In this document: piece by piece, positions 32,856 through 41,700 of the stretch
How the letters are laid out: every line of letters begins with the position of its first letter
Position numbering within the stretch: position 1 is the first letter of the stretch
From: an uncultured Blautia sp.
GTDB lineage: Bacteria > Bacillota > Clostridia > Lachnospirales > Lachnospiraceae
Length of the DNA: 64,000 nucleotides
Assembly: GCA_900549015.1 (NCBI GenBank)
Contig: URMH01000009.1
Coordinates: forward strand, 10,360 to 74,359
Direction of reading: 5' to 3'
The notes under the pieces: model-generated
What the model was told of the DNA's origin: nothing
The model's input: only the letters and a program-made list of their open reading frames with translations
Databases searched by the model: none
Program-made: the position numbers and the translations under genes

Positions 32856-33710
32856 TTAGTTATCCGTTCCTGCATTTGGAGTAAAGAGAGCCTGTCCATA
32901 ATCCTCTACACCATACTCTCCAATTGCTTTCTGTATTTCTTCAGAACAGATCCACTCGATAAAATCATTTGCTCCTTCATTATTTACTTCCGGATATTTT
33001 TCCGGGTTTACTGCAATTACGCCATACTGATTCAGAAGATCTTTTGCTCCCTCACATACAATCTCAAGTTCAAGAGGTACATCCGCATCTTTTTTCATTT
33101 TCAGATAAGTTCCTCTGTCTGTGAGACAATATGCTTTTTTCTCATCTGCCATTGTAAGAGTCGCGCCCATTCCCTGACCGGATTCCATATAATTTTCGTT
33201 TGTTTCCGGATCCAACTTAAGAGCTTCCCAGATTTTCTTTTCTTTTTTATCTGTGCCGGAATCATCGCCTCTTGATATAAATGGAAGCTTTTCTTCTGTA
33301 ATCTGGGTAAAGGCTGCCTCTATATCATCAGTTGCTTTTACAGGTTCTGTCGGTCCTACTACAATAAAGTCATTGTACATAACAGGAAAGCGTTCCACAC
33401 CGAACCCGTTTTTTACAAATTCCTCCTCGCTTGACTTTGCATGGACAAGAACAATATCAACGTCTCCGTTTTCTCCCATTTTTAAAGCCTCGCCTGTTCC
33501 CACTGCATCCCACTTTAACTCCCAGCCTGTGTCTTCCTTAAAAATAGGCGCCAGATAATCAAGAAGCCCTGTATCTGCCGTACTTGTAGTGGTTGCCATC
33601 ATAAGCTCCCCTTTTTCTTCTGCTGCCTCATTTTCTGCGTATACAGTGCATACTCCTGCAGAAATTGTCATCGCTGCTGCCAGTAACAGCGCCAGTCTTT
33701 TTTTCATCAT
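32856..33710 (-). CDS. tupA: Tungstate ABC transporter substrate-binding protein
   Basis: 284 residues. A signal peptide (residues 1-25, ending VYA) with no clear lipobox. The mature part begins with TTTSTADTGLLDYLAPIF, the TTTS oxyanion-binding signature of TupA, followed by VGTGEALKMGENGDVDIVLVHAKSSEEEFVKNGFG and ISRGDDSGTDKKE. TupA binds tungstate far better than molybdate, in contrast to ModA. In context it supplies W for the aldehyde oxidoreductase at the head of the operon. Confidence 0.95.
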   Translation of the reverse strand: MMKKRLALLLAAAMTISAGVCTVYAENEAAEEKGELMMATTTSTADTGLLDYLAPIFKEDTGWELKWDAVGTGEALKMGENGDVDIVLVHAKSSEEEFVKNGFGVERFPVMYNDFIVVGPTEPVKATDDIEAAFTQITEEKLPFISRGDDSGTDKKEKKIWEALKLDPETNENYMESGQGMGATLTMADEKKAYCLTDRGTYLKMKKDADVPLELEIVCEGAKDLLNQYGVIAVNPEKYPEVNNEGANDFIEWICSEEIQKAIGEYGVEDYGQALFTPNAGTDN

Positions 33711-33773
33711 TTTTCATTTCCTCCTTATCAATCTTATCTATGTGTAACAGACCCTCTGTCTGTATCCACCCTC

Positions 33774-34748
33774 TTAACCGCCTATCTGAGACATCATATG
33801 ATGTTCCCCATGTCCGCCCTGTTTTTCAGTAAACTGATGGGCGCGCGGTTTTTCCTGTATCGCCTTTTGAATCGCCTCCTTGATTTCCTCTTTTGACGCC
33901 CCACCTCGAAGAAGCACCCGCAAATCTGTCCCCACATCGTACTGCAGGCAGGTTTTTAAATATCCTTCCGAGGTGAGACGCACCCGGTTGCAGGAAGAAC
34001 AGAATTTATGGCTCATTGCGCTGATAAATCCGATTTTCCCCTGAAATTCCGGAAATTCATAGTAATGTCCGGGACCGTTTCCAAGGTTTCCTGAAAACTT
34101 CACGGCTGTCCCATACCGTTTTTCCAGTTCCCCTAAAATCTCTTCTTCTGTACGGCCCGCATATTTTTTCCCAAGACCAATCGGCATCATTTCAATATAC
34201 CGCACATGCACCGGATATTTTCGGGAAAGCTCCGCAAGTTCAAAAATATTCTGCCCTTCTATTCCCATAGGCACACAGTTTATTTTTAAAGGAATCTCCT
34301 TACGGGCAAGAACCGCCTGTAATCCTCTCATTACTTTCTCAAAATCATTTCTTCTTGTAATCTTAAAAAACACTTCCGGATCCAGTGTGTCCAGACTTAA
34401 GTTAATGCCGTCAATTCCGGCGTCGGAAAGTTCCTCCGCACACTCTTCCAGATTTACTCCGTTTGTTGTGATCGTAACCTTCTCAATTCCCGGTATTCTC
34501 TTTAAATCCCTGATAAGAGAATGCGCCCCTTTTCTCACAAGAGGTTCCCCTCCTGTGATTTTTATTTTTTTAATTCCTAGTTCTGCAAAAATCTCTCCAA
34601 GGTATAAAATTTCATCATACCGTAGAATTTTATCATGAGAAACAGATTCCACACCGCATTCCGGCATACAGTACACACATCTTAAATTGCATCTGTCTGT
34701 AATAGATATACGTATGTAATCAATCTCTCTTCCATAGCTGTCAATCAT
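33774..34748 (-). CDS. moaA: GTP 3',8-cyclase (molybdopterin step 1)
   Basis: 324 residues. Radical SAM cluster motif CNLRCVYC (C20, C24, C27), KIKITGGEPLVRKG (SAM-binding GGEP), TTNGVNL, LSLDTLDP, and the second [4Fe-4S] cluster site KFCSSCNRVRLTSEGYLKTCL near the C-terminus. The tail ends in GG. It makes cyclic dehydro-GTP, the first pterin intermediate. It overlaps the ThiF-type gene by 8 bp. moaC, the next enzyme of the pathway, is not in the window. Confidence 0.95.
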   Translation of the reverse strand: MIDSYGREIDYIRISITDRCNLRCVYCMPECGVESVSHDKILRYDEILYLGEIFAELGIKKIKITGGEPLVRKGAHSLIRDLKRIPGIEKVTITTNGVNLEECAEELSDAGIDGINLSLDTLDPEVFFKITRRNDFEKVMRGLQAVLARKEIPLKINCVPMGIEGQNIFELAELSRKYPVHVRYIEMMPIGLGKKYAGRTEEEILGELEKRYGTAVKFSGNLGNGPGHYYEFPEFQGKIGFISAMSHKFCSSCNRVRLTSEGYLKTCLQYDVGTDLRVLLRGGASKEEIKEAIQKAIQEKPRAHQFTEKQGGHGEHHMMSQIGG

Positions 34749-35478
34749 ATTTTAAAAACTCCATTTCTGCCGCCTTATGAAGACTGCAGTCCTTCTTTTT
34801 TTCCACCTTAATTTCATCGAATGAGCCGTCAAGACCGTCATATTGGAGAAGTCTTCCATAAAAAGGCTCTCCCTTCCCGAGAAGTATTTTTAAGGCCTCC
34901 ACTGCCTGGAGACTTCCGACCACGCCTGCGGCTGCCCCGAGAGAAGGAATCTCCTTCTGCTCCATTTCTTTTGTGTACCCCATACATTCCAGGCAGGGAC
35001 TATTTTGAAAAACAGAAGTCACATAGCCGTAAAATCCGTAAATCCCGCCTTCCACAAGAGGAATGCGTAAAAGCAGACATATCTTATTTACTGATATTCT
35101 CGTTTTTACAGAATCTACGCAGTCTACAACAACATCTGCACACTTTAAAAGCTCCCTGCCATTTTCTTCTGTGAACGCATCGGAAAACGCTGTGACTTTT
35201 ATCTGCGGATTTTGTTTTTTCAGCTTCTCCTTTGCCGCCTCCGCTTTTTTTCTTCCAATATCTTCTGCGCTGTAAAGAAATTGCCTGTTTAAATTACTTT
35301 CTTCTACTATATCTTTATCTATAATACGGATATTTCCAACTCCTGCTGCTGCAAGATAAGTAAGCACAGGCGCTCCAAGACCACCTGCCCCCACAACTGC
35401 CACTGTGGATTTTTGCAAAAGCTTCTGCCCTTCTGCTCCAATCTGCGGCATAGAAATCTGTCTTTTATAACGTTCCAT
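34741..35478 (-). CDS. moeB: MoeB/ThiF/HesA family adenylyltransferase
   Basis: 245 residues. The ATP-binding VAVVGAGGLGAPVLTYLAAAGVGNIRIID motif, the SNLNRQFLYSAEDIGRKKAEAA segment and DVVVDCVDSVKTRISVNKICL identify the family; GAAAGVVGSLQAVEALKILLG is also typical. No rhodanese domain and only one of the usual zinc Cys pairs is evident. Its substrate is almost certainly the MoaD-like protein encoded directly upstream (stop and start touch, TGAATG), whose C-terminal Gly it activates for sulfur transfer. Confidence 0.9.
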   Translation of the reverse strand: MERYKRQISMPQIGAEGQKLLQKSTVAVVGAGGLGAPVLTYLAAAGVGNIRIIDKDIVEESNLNRQFLYSAEDIGRKKAEAAKEKLKKQNPQIKVTAFSDAFTEENGRELLKCADVVVDCVDSVKTRISVNKICLLLRIPLVEGGIYGFYGYVTSVFQNSPCLECMGYTKEMEQKEIPSLGAAAGVVGSLQAVEALKILLGKGEPFYGRLLQYDGLDGSFDEIKVEKKKDCSLHKAAEMEFLKYD

Positions 35479-35700
35479 TCAACCGCCTCCCACAGGAGGA
35501 AAGACAGCCAGAATATCTCCGTCCTTTACCTCCGTATCTACTTTGGAGTGTCTTCCGTTTATCAGGCAGATTGCAACCTCTTCCTCCGGAATCCTCAAAA
35601 TTTCCAGAGCATCAGAAACCTTTTTTATCTTCTCTGCTTCCATGTAATAAATTTTTTCTCTTCCTTCCCGGAAAGTAGCAAACAGTCTTATTTCTATCAT
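35479..35700 (-). CDS. moaD: MoaD-like sulfur carrier protein
   Basis: 73 residues with the ubiquitin-like pattern of MoaD: MIEIRLFATFREGREK start, ICLINGRHSKVDTEVKDGDILAVFPPVGGG at the end. The C-terminal Gly-Gly is needed for adenylation and thiocarboxylation. Proteins like this donate the dithiolene sulfur of pyranopterin cofactors. It is the second gene of the operon, behind a hairpin, and directly abuts moeB. The MoaE partner is not present nearby. Confidence 0.92.
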   Translation of the reverse strand: MIEIRLFATFREGREKIYYMEAEKIKKVSDALEILRIPEEEVAICLINGRHSKVDTEVKDGDILAVFPPVGGG

Positions 35701-35725
35701 GTTTTTATTCTTCCTTTTTTATCAA

Positions 35726-35750
35726 AAGGGAGATGCTCTGCATCTCCCTT
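35726..35750 (-). terminator. Intercistronic hairpin after the aldehyde oxidoreductase gene
   Basis: A perfect 11-bp stem (aagggagatgc/gcatctccctt) with a 3-nt loop in the 60-bp gap before moaD. Its minus-strand T-tail is short (TTTTG), so it is likely a partial terminator or mRNA-stabilising hairpin that lets the oxidoreductase outweigh the cofactor genes. Confidence 0.6.
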
Positions 35751-35760
35751 AAAACCTTTA

Positions 35761-37560
35761 TTATTCTTCAAGACCGAGACGTTTCAGCGTTTCTTCTGTA
35801 GGAAAGGCATTTTCCCAGCCTCTTACTTCATAATACTGGGGAAGTGTAACCTTAATCTGGCTTACCTGCCCTTTGGAAGGTCCGTTTTTAATCGGCTCCT
35901 CTGTAAGACGTTTCGGAAGTCTGTCATCTTCCGGCCGCATTCCTGCTGCCTTGTTAAAAAGACGTTCCAGATTGTAAATTCGCTCTCCCACTTCAAGAAG
36001 ACTATCCGCGGTATACTCGGTTCCTGTTCCCGCATTTAAAAGAGCTGCATAATCCGGCGCTCCCAGCGCAAAAGAAGAAAACAGGCAAAGCCCCATAGAG
36101 TCAATAACAGCCGTCAGATCCTGGAAGATTTTACACCACTGTGCTTTTCCCTCTGTTGTGGTTCTGTCAAGCTGTTCCGGCAGTCCCAGAACCTCAGGAG
36201 AAATCATATATCCGCGGACATGGCAGCCTCCCCGGTTGCTCGTTGCATAAGTGATTCCGATTCCCTGAATGCCTCTGGCATCATAAGCCGGCATTTCCTG
36301 TTTCTTTACACTCATGGAATATTCCGGGTGTTTGAAGAAATCGCAGAGACGATAAGAACCATCAGCCATCAATCTTGCGAGAAGTCCTTTGCCCTCTCCC
36401 ATTCTCTTTGTCCATTCTACAACGGCACGGGAATCGCCCCATTTCAAAGGAATTCCATCACATTCCTCATCTGTAATATAACCTTTTTCATATAATTCCA
36501 TAGCAGCTGCAATGGTACACGGTGTAGAAATGGCATCCAGACCGTATTCATTACACCACATATTTGCCTCATCGATTGCTTCCAGGTCATTAATCCCACA
36601 GTTTCCTCCGTATGCCCATAGAGGTTCGTACTCCGGACCGCCCACGACCTTGTCTCCAACTTTAATTACACGACCGCAGCCAATCGGACATCTGTGACAG
36701 GCTGCATTTTTTACAAGATATTTTTCCTTCAAGGTTTCTCCTGAAGTGTCATCTGCCGGTTCGTAATAAGATTCCTGCCAGTTCCTTGTCGGAAAAGAAC
36801 CTGTGTTATTAATAATATTTACAAGTACCGCCGTTCCATATGTAGGAAGACCGCCTCCTGTTACGCCGTTTTCTTTGATCTTGCGGTTGCACTCTTTTGT
36901 CGCTTCCTTTAAAGCTTCCTCATCTGCAGCCGGAATTACTTTTTTTGTTGCCGTAACAGTAATCGCCTTTAAATTCTTAGAGCCCATAACTGCACCAACG
37001 CCGCTTCTTCCTGCTGCACGGTCTTTATCATTCATAATTGCTGCCAGAAGAGAGAGATGTTCTCCGGCAGGTCCAATATTTAATACCGAACAATCCGGGT
37101 GTACTTTTTTCAGTTCTTCATCAATCTTTTCACTCATCATGCCGATATATAGAGCAGCATCTAAAATTTCAATTTTATCATCCTCTATGTTAATATAAGA
37201 AGGCTTTTCTGCTTTTCCCTCTACAATAACGGCATCCCATCCGGCATATTTCAGTTTTCCACCCCATTTACCGCCGGAATTTGAACAGGCAATCATTCCC
37301 GTAAGAGGAGATTTTGTCACTACCATATATCTTCCTGCAGTTGGAGATTTTGTTCCTGTCATAGGTCCGGTAATATAGATGAGCTTATTCTCCGGAGATA
37401 AAGGTTCTACCTTGGCAATGCCTTCATCATAAAGCATTTTTGTACCAAGTCCCCTGCCTCCGATAAATTTCTCCGCCAGCTCCATATCAAGAGCTTCTGT
37501 TTTAATTTCACCGGTTGTAAGATTGATTCTTGCAATTTTGCCATTATACGCATTCTGCAT
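35761..37560 (-). CDS. aor: Tungsten-containing aldehyde:ferredoxin oxidoreductase
   Basis: 599 residues from ATG 37560 behind GAAAGGAGGCTCTTATT, close to the 605 of the Pyrococcus enzyme. Opening YNGKIARINLTTGEI, IGGRGLGTKMLYDEG, TGTKSPTAGRYMVVTKSPLTG, GGKWGGKLKYAGWDAVIVEG and GPAGEHLSLLAAIMNDKDRAAGRSGVGAVMGSKNLKAI are classic AOR domain 1. The Fe-S ligands CHRCPIGC fall at C288, C291 and C295, the same numbers as in P. furiosus AOR; GLDAISTPCTIAAAMELYEKG follows. It oxidises aldehydes to acids with ferredoxin, using a bis-pyranopterin tungsten centre. The riboswitch upstream and the tungsten genes downstream support W rather than Mo. Confidence 0.95.
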   Translation of the reverse strand: MQNAYNGKIARINLTTGEIKTEALDMELAEKFIGGRGLGTKMLYDEGIAKVEPLSPENKLIYITGPMTGTKSPTAGRYMVVTKSPLTGMIACSNSGGKWGGKLKYAGWDAVIVEGKAEKPSYINIEDDKIEILDAALYIGMMSEKIDEELKKVHPDCSVLNIGPAGEHLSLLAAIMNDKDRAAGRSGVGAVMGSKNLKAITVTATKKVIPAADEEALKEATKECNRKIKENGVTGGGLPTYGTAVLVNIINNTGSFPTRNWQESYYEPADDTSGETLKEKYLVKNAACHRCPIGCGRVIKVGDKVVGGPEYEPLWAYGGNCGINDLEAIDEANMWCNEYGLDAISTPCTIAAAMELYEKGYITDEECDGIPLKWGDSRAVVEWTKRMGEGKGLLARLMADGSYRLCDFFKHPEYSMSVKKQEMPAYDARGIQGIGITYATSNRGGCHVRGYMISPEVLGLPEQLDRTTTEGKAQWCKIFQDLTAVIDSMGLCLFSSFALGAPDYAALLNAGTGTEYTADSLLEVGERIYNLERLFNKAAGMRPEDDRLPKRLTEEPIKNGPSKGQVSQIKVTLPQYYEVRGWENAFPTEETLKRLGLEE

Positions 37561-37603
37561 AATAAGAGCCTCCTTTCTGAAAACAAAGTTTTGGATGTTA
37601 TAT

Positions 37604-37686
37604 TCCAATCCTTTCCAAACACGGGAGGCATTGATTCACAGGACAATACCCATCGGTCTTTTCCCTCTGAAAAGACTCGGATTGTT
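37604..37686 (-). promoter_or_regulatory. Molybdenum/tungsten cofactor riboswitch (Moco RNA, short Tuco-type)
   Basis: The leader begins with CAATCC (pairs with GGATTG at its end, P1), contains a GTCTTTTC/GAAAAGAC hairpin, then ATGGG-TATTG...CAATGCCTCCCG and finishes with TTTGGAAAGGATTGG. The 3' part GCCTCCCGT...TGGAAAGG equals the conserved segment I recall from the E. coli moaA Moco RNA. The long P3 arm of that RNA is missing, the feature described for tungsten-cofactor variants. It starts at the predicted transcription start and precedes a tungsten enzyme gene. Basis: motif recognition from memory, no covariance search. Confidence 0.85.
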
Positions 37687-37694
37687 TTGTCTAT

Positions 37695-37723
37695 ATTATA
37701 CAATTACTCTTCGTATTATGCAA
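37695..37723 (-). promoter_or_regulatory. Sigma-A promoter of the tungsten operon
   Basis: Minus-strand TTGCAT (37718-37723), 17-bp spacer, TATAAT (37695-37700). The predicted start point, about 37688, coincides with the 5' edge of the riboswitch. Confidence 0.8.
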
Positions 37724-37803
37724 TTATTTTTTTCTGTATTTCACTATTTTTATTTCCAACACTTCTCTCTCATTGTCAAAATAATGTATGTGTCTCATTC
37801 TGC

Positions 37804-38472
37804 TTAGCGAAGAGAAAGAAGAGATTTCCCTTCCTTCAGTCTTTCATAAAACTGCTCATAAAAATCCTTTTCTCTGTCATACGGTGTTAAATAGAAACGG
37901 CTCACTACATACATATTCAGATTTTTAATAAGCGTGCTGTCTTCTGTTTCATAAAGAACCTCCTGTATATCAAGAAGAAAATAATGCCAGTCTGACACAA
38001 ACTGCTCGTACTGCTTTATATCCGGCGTATCAATCCATTTTTTCACCTTTATCTTACTTCTGTTCTGCTTTTTGCACTCATGAATCTGAAGAATATACTG
38101 AAAGCTTCCATTTTCATAATATCTTCCAAGAGGAAACAGGCGGCAAAAACCGGGGCGAAAGCTGTGTATAGAGCATCTTCCCTCCTGATTTAAAAATACA
38201 CACTTCTCCTCTTTTCCTTCCATAGAAAGGTGCGGCAGAATATTTCCGTCTGACACTCCAAGCACCATCTCTTTTTCCATAAGCTTTTCCGGAGTTTTCC
38301 CAAGATTCACAGAAAGCCTGTGTACGTCAAGAGGATCCAGGATTACGGAATCCCCCATTCCCGTACAGCAGTCACAGCAACCCTTACAATCCTGACAGTC
38401 TGCTTTTACCATATCGTTTGATCCGTATAATTTTCCATCGGAAATTTCTTCCAGTGAAACATTGCGGCGCAT
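37804..38472 (-). CDS. YkgJ family cysteine-cluster protein
   Basis: 222 residues. The Cys pattern CQDCKGCCDCCTGMG at about 26-40, CVFLNQEGRCSIHSFRPGFCRLFPLG and the later HECKK are the zinc/iron-binding cluster of the YkgJ (UPF0153, Fe-S or Zn) family. The C-terminal 90 residues are helical. Function is unknown. RBS GAAGGGAAGGAAAAAAT. It follows topB by 20 bp and is probably its operon partner. Confidence 0.87.
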   Translation of the reverse strand: MRRNVSLEEISDGKLYGSNDMVKADCQDCKGCCDCCTGMGDSVILDPLDVHRLSVNLGKTPEKLMEKEMVLGVSDGNILPHLSMEGKEEKCVFLNQEGRCSIHSFRPGFCRLFPLGRYYENGSFQYILQIHECKKQNRSKIKVKKWIDTPDIKQYEQFVSDWHYFLLDIQEVLYETEDSTLIKNLNMYVVSRFYLTPYDREKDFYEQFYERLKEGKSLLSLR

Positions 38473-38492
38473 ATTTTTTCCTTCCCTTCTCT

Positions 38493-40682
38493 TTAATCCA
38501 GTTTGATTCCTGCCAGAGCCTGGGCAAAGGCATTATTTACCGGTTCTTTTGCTTCTTTTTGCTGCTGGCGCATATATTTCTGCACATCGCGTTTATTTAC
38601 GCCTGCACCTTCCTTTTCCCTCCTTGCCTGGAAAGCGGAAAGCTTTTCTTTATATCCGCAGACGCACACAAAGGTTTCTTCTTTTCCCTTTACATACATT
38701 TCCATACGTTTGTGGCATTTCGGACAGCGGGCGTTCGTTGTTCTGGAAATCGTCTCCCTGTATCCGCACTCCCTGTCCTGACATACGAGCATCTTGCTGT
38801 TTTTTCCATTTACTGCAAGAAGACGTTTTCCACACTGCGGGCAGATTTTATTTGTGAGGTTGTCATGTCGGAAAGTTTTCTCCCCACCTTTTATTTCCTC
38901 TACGATTTCGCATGTATAATCTTTAATTTCCCGTAAAAAATCCGCTTTTTTCATCTTTCCCTTCGAAATATCCAAAAGCTTTCTCTCCCAGTCTGCTGTA
39001 AGCTCCGGTTTCCTTAAATCTTCCGGCACAAGAGAAAGAAGCTGCTTTGCCTTGGAAGTAAGATAAATTTCCTGCCCCTTCTTTTCCATGAGAAAGCTGC
39101 TAAAGAGCTTTTCTATAATATCCGCTCTTGTAGCAACTGTTCCCAGTCCTCCTGTCTCTCCCAGAGTACGAACGTCCTCCGCCTTCCTGCTTTCCATATA
39201 TTTTACAGGATTTTCCATTGCTCCCAGAAGAGTTGCCTCTGTAAATCTTGCCGGAGGCTTTGTCTTTCCTGTGTGAATCAGAGCTTTTTCGATTTTTAAG
39301 CACTGTCCCTTTTTAAGCTCCGGAAGCTTCTGATCTTTTAAGCTTCCGTCTTTTTCTTCCTGCTCCTCAAAATCATTTTCATAAGCTGCTTTCCAGCCAG
39401 ATTCCTTCACAATTTTTCCCTTTGCTGTAAACGTATTTCCGGCTGCCGTTCCCTCCATTGTAACTTCTTCATAAACGCATGGCGGATACAAAACACTTAC
39501 AAAACGTCTCACTACCATATCGTAAATTTTCCGCTCCTCATTTGTCATATGGTCAAGCTGAACAAACTGCTCTGTTGGGATAATTGCATGATGGTCGCTT
39601 ACTTTTTTATCATCTACAAAACTTCCGTTTACCTGCACCGGCTTATTTACAAGAGCTCCCGCCAGTTTTTTATAGGGTCCTGTTCCACAGGCACGAAGAC
39701 GCTCCTTGATAGTTGGAACTACATCTTTTCCAATATATCTGGAATCTGTTCTCGGATAAGTAAGTACTTTATGATTTTCATAAAGCCGCTGCATAATATT
39801 TAACGTCTCTTTTGCAGAAAAACCAAATTTCTGGTTTGCCTCTCTCTGAAGCGTGGTAAGGTCATAAAGTCCGGGACTATATGATTTCTTTGCCTTTGTC
39901 TCTACAGCAGTAATATGAAGTCCCTCTCCTGTCACATCTTCCAGTACTTTCTCCGCCTTCTCTTTCTTAAAAGTAGAAAAGCTTTTACTCTTTTCTTCTC
40001 TCCATGTCCACTGAACATTTTCAGCAGTCAACGTAACACTGTAATATTCTTTTGGCTTAAAATTACGGATTTCTTCCTCTCTTTTTTCTATAATGGCAAG
40101 TGTGGGAGTCTGCACACGCCCGCAGGAAAGCTGAGCATTATATTTACAGGTAAGGGCTCTTGTTCCGTTCATGCCGACAAGCCAGTCCGCCTCTGCTCTC
40201 GCTTCTGCTGCCCTGTAAAGATTATCGTACGCCCTTCCGTCTTTAAGATTGGAAAATCCGTCTTTAATCGCCTTATCTGTCACAGAAGAAATCCACAGTC
40301 TCTTAATTGGTTTTCTGCAGCCGGATTTTTCCAGGATCCATCTGGCAACCAGTTCTCCCTCCCTGCCTGCATCTGTAGCAATAATTACATCTTTTATGTC
40401 CTTACGGAAAAGCTGTGTTTTCACTGCATTATACTGCTTGCCTGTCTGCTTGATTACTACAAGCTTTGTTTTTTCCGGCATCATGGGAAGAGTCTGCATT
40501 TCCCATTTTATGTATTTTTTATCATATTCTTCCGGGTCTGCAAGTGTTACAAGATGTCCCAGCGCCCAGGTTACTACATAATCCTTTCCTTCCAGGCTTC
40601 CGTTGCCTTTCTGCGTGCAGTGAAGAACTCTTGCTATATCTCTTCCCACAGAAGGTTTCTCTGCTATTACTAATGATTTCAT
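38493..40682 (-). CDS. topB: DNA topoisomerase III
   Basis: 729 residues. Type IA topoisomerase: Toprim start MKSLVIAEKPSVGRDIARVL, ATDAGREGELVARWI (metal-binding DxDxE-like site), WISSVTDKAIKDGF, the gate domain CGRVQTPTL, and the active-site Tyr in LTYPRTDSRYIG. The C-terminal region has two zinc-ribbon repeats (CPQCGKRL...CQDREC and CPKCHKRM...CVCG). It relaxes and decatenates single-stranded crossings. The family is often carried on mobile elements, but codon use and neighbours here look chromosomal. Confidence 0.94.
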   Translation of the reverse strand: MKSLVIAEKPSVGRDIARVLHCTQKGNGSLEGKDYVVTWALGHLVTLADPEEYDKKYIKWEMQTLPMMPEKTKLVVIKQTGKQYNAVKTQLFRKDIKDVIIATDAGREGELVARWILEKSGCRKPIKRLWISSVTDKAIKDGFSNLKDGRAYDNLYRAAEARAEADWLVGMNGTRALTCKYNAQLSCGRVQTPTLAIIEKREEEIRNFKPKEYYSVTLTAENVQWTWREEKSKSFSTFKKEKAEKVLEDVTGEGLHITAVETKAKKSYSPGLYDLTTLQREANQKFGFSAKETLNIMQRLYENHKVLTYPRTDSRYIGKDVVPTIKERLRACGTGPYKKLAGALVNKPVQVNGSFVDDKKVSDHHAIIPTEQFVQLDHMTNEERKIYDMVVRRFVSVLYPPCVYEEVTMEGTAAGNTFTAKGKIVKESGWKAAYENDFEEQEEKDGSLKDQKLPELKKGQCLKIEKALIHTGKTKPPARFTEATLLGAMENPVKYMESRKAEDVRTLGETGGLGTVATRADIIEKLFSSFLMEKKGQEIYLTSKAKQLLSLVPEDLRKPELTADWERKLLDISKGKMKKADFLREIKDYTCEIVEEIKGGEKTFRHDNLTNKICPQCGKRLLAVNGKNSKMLVCQDRECGYRETISRTTNARCPKCHKRMEMYVKGKEETFVCVCGYKEKLSAFQARREKEGAGVNKRDVQKYMRQQQKEAKEPVNNAFAQALAGIKLD

Positions 40683-40717
40683 ACTCTGTCTCCTCGTTTG
40701 TATGTTTTATTATGTTT

Positions 40718-41545
40718 TTATTTATTTCTTGAAAGCTCTGCTTCTCTACCGTTTTCAGTCATAAGAGAAATCAATGTAAGAAGCTTCTTCTGCCCAAGAG
40801 CCTCCAGCCTTTCCGATTCCAGTTCCAAAATCTGTCCACCCATAACATCACCCAGTCCTTTCCTGACATTTTCTTCATCTCTGAAAATATAGTTTGCAAC
40901 TTCTTTTATTAATGTAATCATATTCATATATAAGTTCGATTTTTCCCTGGATTGCTCCAGTTGTTTTCTAATATACTCATACTCTTCCAATAACTCCTGC
41001 AGCTCCTCTTTATGTTTCTCCAACCGCCTTTTTCTCTTTTCATAACGTATAACATAAAAAGGAAGAATCATGAATAATTTTTTCTGAAAAATATCCTCTT
41101 TTGTATAATTTTCTATTTTTACCACAGGAATACGATAATCATACGATTTTTCATCTGGAAAAATAACCTTCACTTCCAGAAAATCGGGAGTATTTTTACT
41201 GCTTCTCAACTGCAAAACAGCAGAATGCGGAAAACGAAGAATATAATTTCTTCCTCTCTTTTCACTAAAATCCAACGCAATGACAAAATCATACTCTATC
41301 ATTCGAATTGCCATAGTTCTATCGTCTATACTCTGACACTCAAAATGGTATACTTTATCCCCAATCCGCAAACAGGAATCTGTAATTACTTCTCCATTTT
41401 TTCCTTCATGTTCATTTCTCCATTGTATCATTTTAATATCGTCTGGATAAGTAGTTTTAAAAACTTCATTAATAAGAGGAATTACCAATCGCGGCATTTT
41501 CTCTATCATAGTACGGAAAACATCATCAAAAATTGTATTGTTCAT
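40718..41545 (-). CDS. PD-(D/E)XK nuclease family (Rpn/transposase-associated) protein
   Basis: 275 residues. The N-terminal half has FDDVFRTMIEKMPRLVIPLINEVF and the nuclease core VYHFECQSIDDRTMAIRMIEYDFVIAL (E-x-Q in place of ExK, with D at SCLRIGD). This is the pattern of the large PD-(D/E)XK nuclease transposase/Rpn group that occurs in many copies in Lachnospiraceae genomes. The C-terminal third is a long charged coiled coil (about 175-225). Role uncertain: recombination-promoting nuclease or decayed mobile gene. RBS GGAGGCATT. Confidence 0.75.
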   Translation of the reverse strand: MNNTIFDDVFRTMIEKMPRLVIPLINEVFKTTYPDDIKMIQWRNEHEGKNGEVITDSCLRIGDKVYHFECQSIDDRTMAIRMIEYDFVIALDFSEKRGRNYILRFPHSAVLQLRSSKNTPDFLEVKVIFPDEKSYDYRIPVVKIENYTKEDIFQKKLFMILPFYVIRYEKRKRRLEKHKEELQELLEEYEYIRKQLEQSREKSNLYMNMITLIKEVANYIFRDEENVRKGLGDVMGGQILELESERLEALGQKKLLTLISLMTENGREAELSRNK

Positions 41546-41700
41546 AATGCCTCCGTTTCCATGATAATATTATACCATTTAAAATAAACAATATCCATAT
41601 AGTTTTCCTCCTTGCAAAAAATCTGTTAAAATATTAAAAAAAGAGAATTTCACTGAGAATACAGCGAATAAGATTTGATATATTTATCATAAAAATTTTC

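Noticed and set aside
39915..40673. Plus-strand frame of 252 codons opposite topB
   Set aside because: Shadow of the topoisomerase gene with unlikely amino acid composition.
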